From contig SCUR01000523.1 in the NCBI GenBank assembly GCA_004297235.1, positions 1 through 9,592 of the forward strand: 9,592 nucleotides of DNA. Reading direction: 5' to 3'. The notes beneath the pieces were generated by a model. The model was not told where the DNA came from, did no database searches, and saw only the letters and a program-made list of their open reading frames with translations. A program made the translations under genes and the position numbers. Numbering within the stretch: position 1 is the stretch's first letter; every line of letters starts with the position of its first letter. Below are positions 4,894 through 9,592 of the stretch, piece after piece. Source of the stretch: Candidatus Manganitrophaceae bacterium. Its GTDB lineage: Bacteria; Nitrospirota; Nitrospiria; SBBL01; Manganitrophaceae.

Positions 4894-6444
4894 ATGGAAC
4901 TTTTCGTCGATCATCTGTGGCGCAAAATCGATCAAGGCCGGGCGCTTTTCCCCTTTTTGGCCGCGCTGGAAGCACGCTTTCCGGAAGGGGAGATCTATCT
5001 GGTCGGCGGCGCGGTCCGAGATCTTCTGCTGGGACGGGAGACAAAAGATTATGATTTTTTGATCCGAAAGATTCCCGCCGATGCGCTGAGAGATTTTCTG
5101 AAACTGCACGGGAAGGTCAATTGGGTCGGGAAGAATTTCGGGGTCTACAAGTTTATGCCGAACGGGGCGGCGCTGGAAGAGCAGATCGACATTGCGCTTC
5201 CGCGGACGGAGCGCTCGTTCTTAAAAAGAGGGGGACGCCGCGATTTTGAAGTGCAGAGCGACGCCGCGCTTCCGGTCGAAGAAGATCTGCGCCGGCGCGA
5301 CTTCACCGTCAACGCGATCGCCGCCGATCTCAAACGAAGGGCGTTGGTCGACCCCTTCGGCGGTGTCGAGGATCTCAACGCCGGGCGGCTCCGGGCGGTC
5401 GGCGACCCGGCGCAACGGTTCGCCGAAGATTCATCGAGACTCTTACGCGCCCTGCGCTTTGCCTGCCAGTTTCAATTTCACTTCGAAGAGAAAACGTGGA
5501 TGGCGCTGCGCGCCGCCATCGGGACCCTCAATGCAAAACGAGACGATGGGACCGAGATCGTCCCCCGCGAGATCATCGCGAAGGAATTCATCAAGGCGAT
5601 CGTCTCCGATCCGCCGCGGGCGTTCGACCTCTGGGAGGAGAGCGGCGCCTTCGCGGAGCTGATCCCCGAGCTGCTCCGGATGAAGGGCTGTCCTCAACCG
5701 CAGATTTATCACGCCGAGGGAGACGTCTGGACCCACACCCGCTTGGCGCTGAGCGTCCTCGCCTCCTCCGCTTTTCAAGAAGAGTTCGGGGAGCCGTACG
5801 ATGCGGAAACGGCGCTCGCGGTCCTCTTTCACGATATCGGAAAACCGTACACCCTTCAGACGCCGGAGCGGGACGGCGTCGATCGGATCCGCTTCAACGG
5901 GCACGACCTGGTCGGGGCCGCTCTGGCGCGCGAGATCGCGGCGCGGCTGAAGCTCTCGACCTTCGCGAAGGGGAGCCGCTATCATGTCCATGAAGAGGCG
6001 CTCGCCTGGCTGATCGAAAAGCATCTGCTCTTGGTCCAAGGAGAAGTGGATCAAATGCGCGCCGCCACGATTGAGAAACACTTCCTTCATCCGCAGCGGC
6101 CCGGGCGGAAGCTGCTGCAGCTGATTTTTTGCGACGGAAGCGCGACGGTCCCCCCCTCCGGGGCCCCGCCGCTGGTGGGGTATCGCCGGCTGCGGGCGCG
6201 CATCGGCGCGATGGAGGCGCTGGCGGCGTCGCGCTCGCGCCTCCCGCCGCCGCTGCTCTCGGGAGAAGAGGTGATGGAAGTCTTGGGGATCTCTTCGGGG
6301 CCGGAGGTCGGGAGAGCGCTCTCCCTTCTTCGAGAGGAACAACTCTCCGGGCGATTGGCCGATCGCGAAGCGGCGAGGACCTTTTTGAAGCAGCAGAAAG
6401 CGGAGGAGGGACGAGCGGTCGAGCGCGCGAATCCTCAAGAATGA
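4894..6444 (+). CDS. CCA-adding-type tRNA nucleotidyltransferase / poly(A) polymerase with HD domain
   Basis: Class II nucleotidyltransferase that builds or repairs the 3' CCA of tRNA. From the ATG at 4894 (516 residues) it shows GGAVRD (38-43), metal-binding D52-Y-D54, a third carboxylate region near IDIALPRTE, and RRDFTVNAIA. These are followed by DPFGGVEDL and the SSRLLRALRFACQF helix typical of class II enzymes. An HD phosphohydrolase domain follows, with the HD pair at H313-D314 (LFHDIGKP). A GTG at 4819 would add 25 residues, but that stretch is AT-rich at third positions (about 7 of 25 G/C), lacks a ribosome site and overlaps the tRNA-His promoter. ATG 4894 also lacks a good ribosome site, so the start is uncertain. 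It lies divergent from tRNA-His. Poly(A) polymerase, or split CC- or A-adding activity, cannot be excluded by eye. Confidence 0.85.
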   Translation: MELFVDHLWRKIDQGRALFPFLAALEARFPEGEIYLVGGAVRDLLLGRETKDYDFLIRKIPADALRDFLKLHGKVNWVGKNFGVYKFMPNGAALEEQIDIALPRTERSFLKRGGRRDFEVQSDAALPVEEDLRRRDFTVNAIAADLKRRALVDPFGGVEDLNAGRLRAVGDPAQRFAEDSSRLLRALRFACQFQFHFEEKTWMALRAAIGTLNAKRDDGTEIVPREIIAKEFIKAIVSDPPRAFDLWEESGAFAELIPELLRMKGCPQPQIYHAEGDVWTHTRLALSVLASSAFQEEFGEPYDAETALAVLFHDIGKPYTLQTPERDGVDRIRFNGHDLVGAALAREIAARLKLSTFAKGSRYHVHEEALAWLIEKHLLLVQGEVDQMRAATIEKHFLHPQRPGRKLLQLIFCDGSATVPPSGAPPLVGYRRLRARIGAMEALAASRSRLPPPLLSGEEVMEVLGISSGPEVGRALSLLREEQLSGRLADREAARTFLKQQKAEEGRAVERANPQE

Positions 6445-6468
6445 CGCCTCCAAACGCGATAACAATCG

Positions 6469-6497
6469 TTGACAACCCAAAAGTCGAATGTTACTAT
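6469..6497 (+). promoter_or_regulatory. Sigma-70 promoter of ileS
   Basis: A perfect TTGACA (6469-6474) and TACTAT (6492-6497) are separated by exactly 17 bases. The predicted start is near 6501-6505, only about 9-13 bases before the ileS ATG at 6514. The gap to the upstream gene is 69 bp, so this is the only room for an ileS promoter. Confidence 0.65.
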
Positions 6498-6513
6498 CGG
6501 ACTCATCTTTCTT

Positions 6514-9370
<2,857 letters not shown>

Positions 9371-9390
<20 letters not shown>

Positions 9391-9592
9391 GCTAATTTTC
9401 TTGACTTTGATCGGGGGCGGGACTATCATTCTGGATCAAATTACCAAGCTTCTTATCCAAAAGGCCATTCGTCTTAATGAATCTGTGATTGTGATTCAAG
9501 ATTTTTTTTCTCTGACCTACATCCGAAATCCGGGAGCCGCTTTCGGTTTTTTTGCAGAGCAGAGCGCCGGGTTCCGCTCCATCTTCTTCCTC
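9371..9592 (+). CDS. lspA: Lipoprotein signal peptidase (signal peptidase II), 3' end cut by window
   Basis: The first 74 residues of the inner-membrane aspartyl protease that removes signal peptides from prolipoproteins. The protein opens with a membrane segment (about 4-21). LDQITKLLI follows, the conserved D-x-x-(S/T)-K region at about 22-30, and then the hallmark TYIRNPGAAFGFF, the conserved N-x-G-A-A-F-G box. The catalytic aspartates lie beyond the window. The start is GTG at 9371, nine bases after AAAGGAG (9355-9361), and overlaps the ileS stop by 20 bp. A nearby ATG (9376) is in another frame. Coupled expression with ileS is likely. Confidence 0.92.

Noticed and set aside
6469..6513. 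TTG at 6469 as the ileS start
   Set aside because: These bases are the TTGACA -35 box, and family N-termini begin at the ATG at 6514.
6445..6513. T-box or other leader riboswitch for ileS
   Set aside because: Only 69 bp separates the genes and the promoter fills most of it, so there is no room for a T-box.

Overview
The window reads as ordinary chromosome from a GC-rich Gram-negative bacterium. Exported proteins with signal peptides, a DsbA/VKOR disulfide pathway, a TusA-DsrE2 sulfur-carrier pair, and tRNA genes that all encode their own CCA would fit Nitrospirota or a deltaproteobacterial-grade lineage. That placement is an impression from protein character, not a phylogenetic result. I see no insertion sequence, integrase, phage gene, CRISPR array or plasmid function.

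Layout. (1) 3-1056, plus strand: a 5'-truncated DsbA-like thiol oxidoreductase overlaps a VKOR-family membrane protein, forming a compact oxidative-folding operon. It ends at a terminator whose U-tract lies over the last codons of the convergent next gene. (2) 1196-2467, minus strand: an exported protein of about 12 ankyrin repeats, with its own promoter and strong ribosome site. (3) 2616-3615: tRNA-Lys(CTT), tRNA-Arg(CCG) and tRNA-Arg(TCG), all on the minus strand, with a small exported cupredoxin on the plus strand between the two arginine tRNAs. The cupredoxin promoter carries two tandem palindromes directly downstream of its -10 box. (4) 3660-3768: an intergenic patch of heptamer-like repeats and nested inverted repeats. 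(5) 3771-4606, minus strand: tusA and dsrE2, 11 bp apart. (6) 4702-4777, minus strand: tRNA-His behind an extended -10 promoter, divergent from a CCA-adding-type nucleotidyltransferase with an HD domain (plus strand). (7) 6469-9592, plus strand: a well-formed promoter, isoleucyl-tRNA synthetase with a very short untranslated leader, and the start of lspA (signal peptidase II), which begins inside the ileS 3' end and runs off the window.

Functionally the right half is translation housekeeping (tRNAs, CCA enzyme, IleS) plus lipoprotein maturation. The left half is envelope redox biology (DsbA, VKOR, a type 1 copper protein, an exported ankyrin protein). For five genes the longest in-frame reading is not the likely gene: promoter boxes, ribosome sites or base composition point to shorter starts, and these are used here. 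I did not find a convincing undescribed system. The most interesting items are the tandem operator at the cupredoxin promoter, the near-leaderless ileS transcript, and the stand-alone TusA-DsrE2 pair among tRNA genes.
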